A DNA stretch of 64,000 nt, taken from positions 2,480,001 through 2,544,000 of the forward strand of contig NC_037314.1 in assembly GCF_000143535.2 (NCBI RefSeq). The letters are read 5' to 3'. Made by a program: the position numbers and the translations under genes. The notes beneath the pieces were generated by a model, which made no database searches, had not been told where the DNA came from, and saw only the letters and a list, made by a program, of their open reading frames with translations. This DNA comes from Botrytis cinerea B05.10 (taxonomy: Eukaryota > Ascomycota > Leotiomycetes > Helotiales > Sclerotiniaceae). How positions within the stretch are numbered: position 1 is the stretch's first letter; each line of letters opens with the position of its first letter. Below, piece by piece: positions 63,803-64,000 of this stretch.

Positions 63803-64000
63803 TATCAATATAATCGGGAAAGTCGAATTCATCTAATTAAAAATATAATTACAAAGATTCCGGAAAAATATCAAAAGTTTATAAATATATTTAATAATAT
63901 AAAAATCAATACATTAATTGAAATAAAAGAATTCTCTTATAAAATTGAAATAATCGAAAAACCATTATTCCTATTATTATATAATTTGTTCGAATCTTAA
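63803..64000 (+). pseudogene. Decayed pol fragment, entry of Ty3/gypsy reverse transcriptase
   Basis: One frame, open from just after a TAA to the final TAA, reads IPEKYQKFINIFNNIKINTL and then EFSYKIEI and LLLYNLFES. This follows the well-known gypsy-type pattern 'P-x-x-Y-x-x-F-x-x-x-F ... L-P-x-H-R-x-(Y/F)-D-x-K-I-x-L ... P-L-Y-x-L-S', with the expected Pro, His and Asp positions changed as C-to-T/G-to-A mutation would do. Only about 65 residues are in view and the catalytic core lies beyond the window. Non-functional. Confidence 0.75.

Larger units (their letters stand above)
32300..64000. repeat. AT-rich, RIP-like heterochromatic block
   Basis: From about 32.3 kb to the window end, lines counted by hand range from about 5 to 22% G+C. 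The longest ATG-started ORF is only 78 codons (53043-53279), and none resembles a gene. Recognisable transposon remnants with C-to-T/G-to-A-type decay and stop codons of the TAA class fit repeat-induced point mutation, a known premeiotic process of Pezizomycotina. Short islands of higher GC remain at about 37081-37135, 57781-57891, 59396-59410 and 61756-61880. The stretches 32.3-36.5, 38-43 and 53-57 kb hold no element I could name beyond the listed palindromes. Whether the block is centromeric, subtelomeric or an interior transposon island cannot be told from sequence alone. Confidence 0.85.
61756..64000 (+). mobile_element. RIP-degraded Ty3/gypsy-type LTR retrotransposon, 3' part outside window
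   Basis: An LTR-like head at 61756 is followed by Lys/Asn/Ile-rich, stop-filled sequence in gag/pol position and, at the end of the window, by a readable piece of the region just before reverse transcriptase (see 63803-64000). Order and strand agree. The small ORF at 62357-62563 is a lysine-rich by-product of AT richness, in the place where gag would lie. The element continues past 64000. No intact protein remains. Confidence 0.7.

Noticed and set aside
32300..64000. Mitochondrial DNA inserted or mis-assembled, given the AT richness
   Set aside because: No mitochondrial genes, tRNAs or rRNA could be seen, and transposon remnants with RIP-type decay explain the composition better.

Overview
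The window looks like nuclear DNA of a filamentous ascomycete (Pezizomycotina). The genes have short introns of 46-174 nt with GT..YAG borders and CTAAT/CTGAT-like branch sites. The set includes a CAP20/perilipin-like lipid-droplet protein and a UPF0658 Golgi membrane protein, both typical of filamentous fungi, and the right half is an AT-rich block of the kind left by repeat-induced point mutation (RIP). Gene content and style suggest Leotiomycetes, perhaps Sclerotiniaceae (Botrytis/Sclerotinia/Monilinia). That placement is an inference; no search was run.

Left half (1-32.3 kb, ordinary composition, gene-bearing). In order: a partial STB6-like (Sin3-binding family) gene on the minus strand that runs off the left edge and has a GC-AG intron; RMD5/GID2, a RING subunit of the GID/CTLH ubiquitin ligase (+); PP4R2, the protein phosphatase 4 regulatory subunit 2 (-); a 4.6 kb spacer full of microsatellites that ends in a CT-rich leader; a UPF0658 Golgi membrane protein (+); a 6 kb gene-poor stretch; an Hsp31/DJ-1-type glyoxalase (-); a CAP20-like perilipin (-); an unrecognised two-exon gene (-); a Ted1/Cdc1-type ER metallophosphoesterase (-); and a GRDP/DUF1399 protein with a Gly/Cys-rich tail (+). 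All nine complete gene models were joined by hand, and each splice keeps frame. The genes are housekeeping or cell-biology genes with no cluster logic linking them.

Right half (about 32.3-64 kb). Within a few hundred bases of the GRDP stop codon the sequence becomes roughly 80% or more A+T, with no convincing gene for 31.7 kb. I read this as RIP-eroded repeat DNA, possibly pericentromeric or another heterochromatic block. Structure is still visible in it: (i) two candidate DNA transposons bounded by long terminal inverted repeats (45.65-49.12 kb and 58.56-60.22 kb), plus at least six further solo ends of the same family; (ii) a strong local enrichment of the palindrome ACCTAGGT, confined to about 36.5-57.0 kb; (iii) a 13-bp minisatellite followed by a GC-rich, multiply palindromic island (57.78-57.89 kb); (iv) the 5' part of a degraded Ty3/gypsy-type LTR retrotransposon starting at 61,756, with a recognisable decayed reverse-transcriptase entry region at the last bases of the window.

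The most interesting points are the TIR family, the ACCTAGGT palindrome field, the GC-rich hairpin island inside the AT desert, and the very sharp compositional border next to the GRDP gene.
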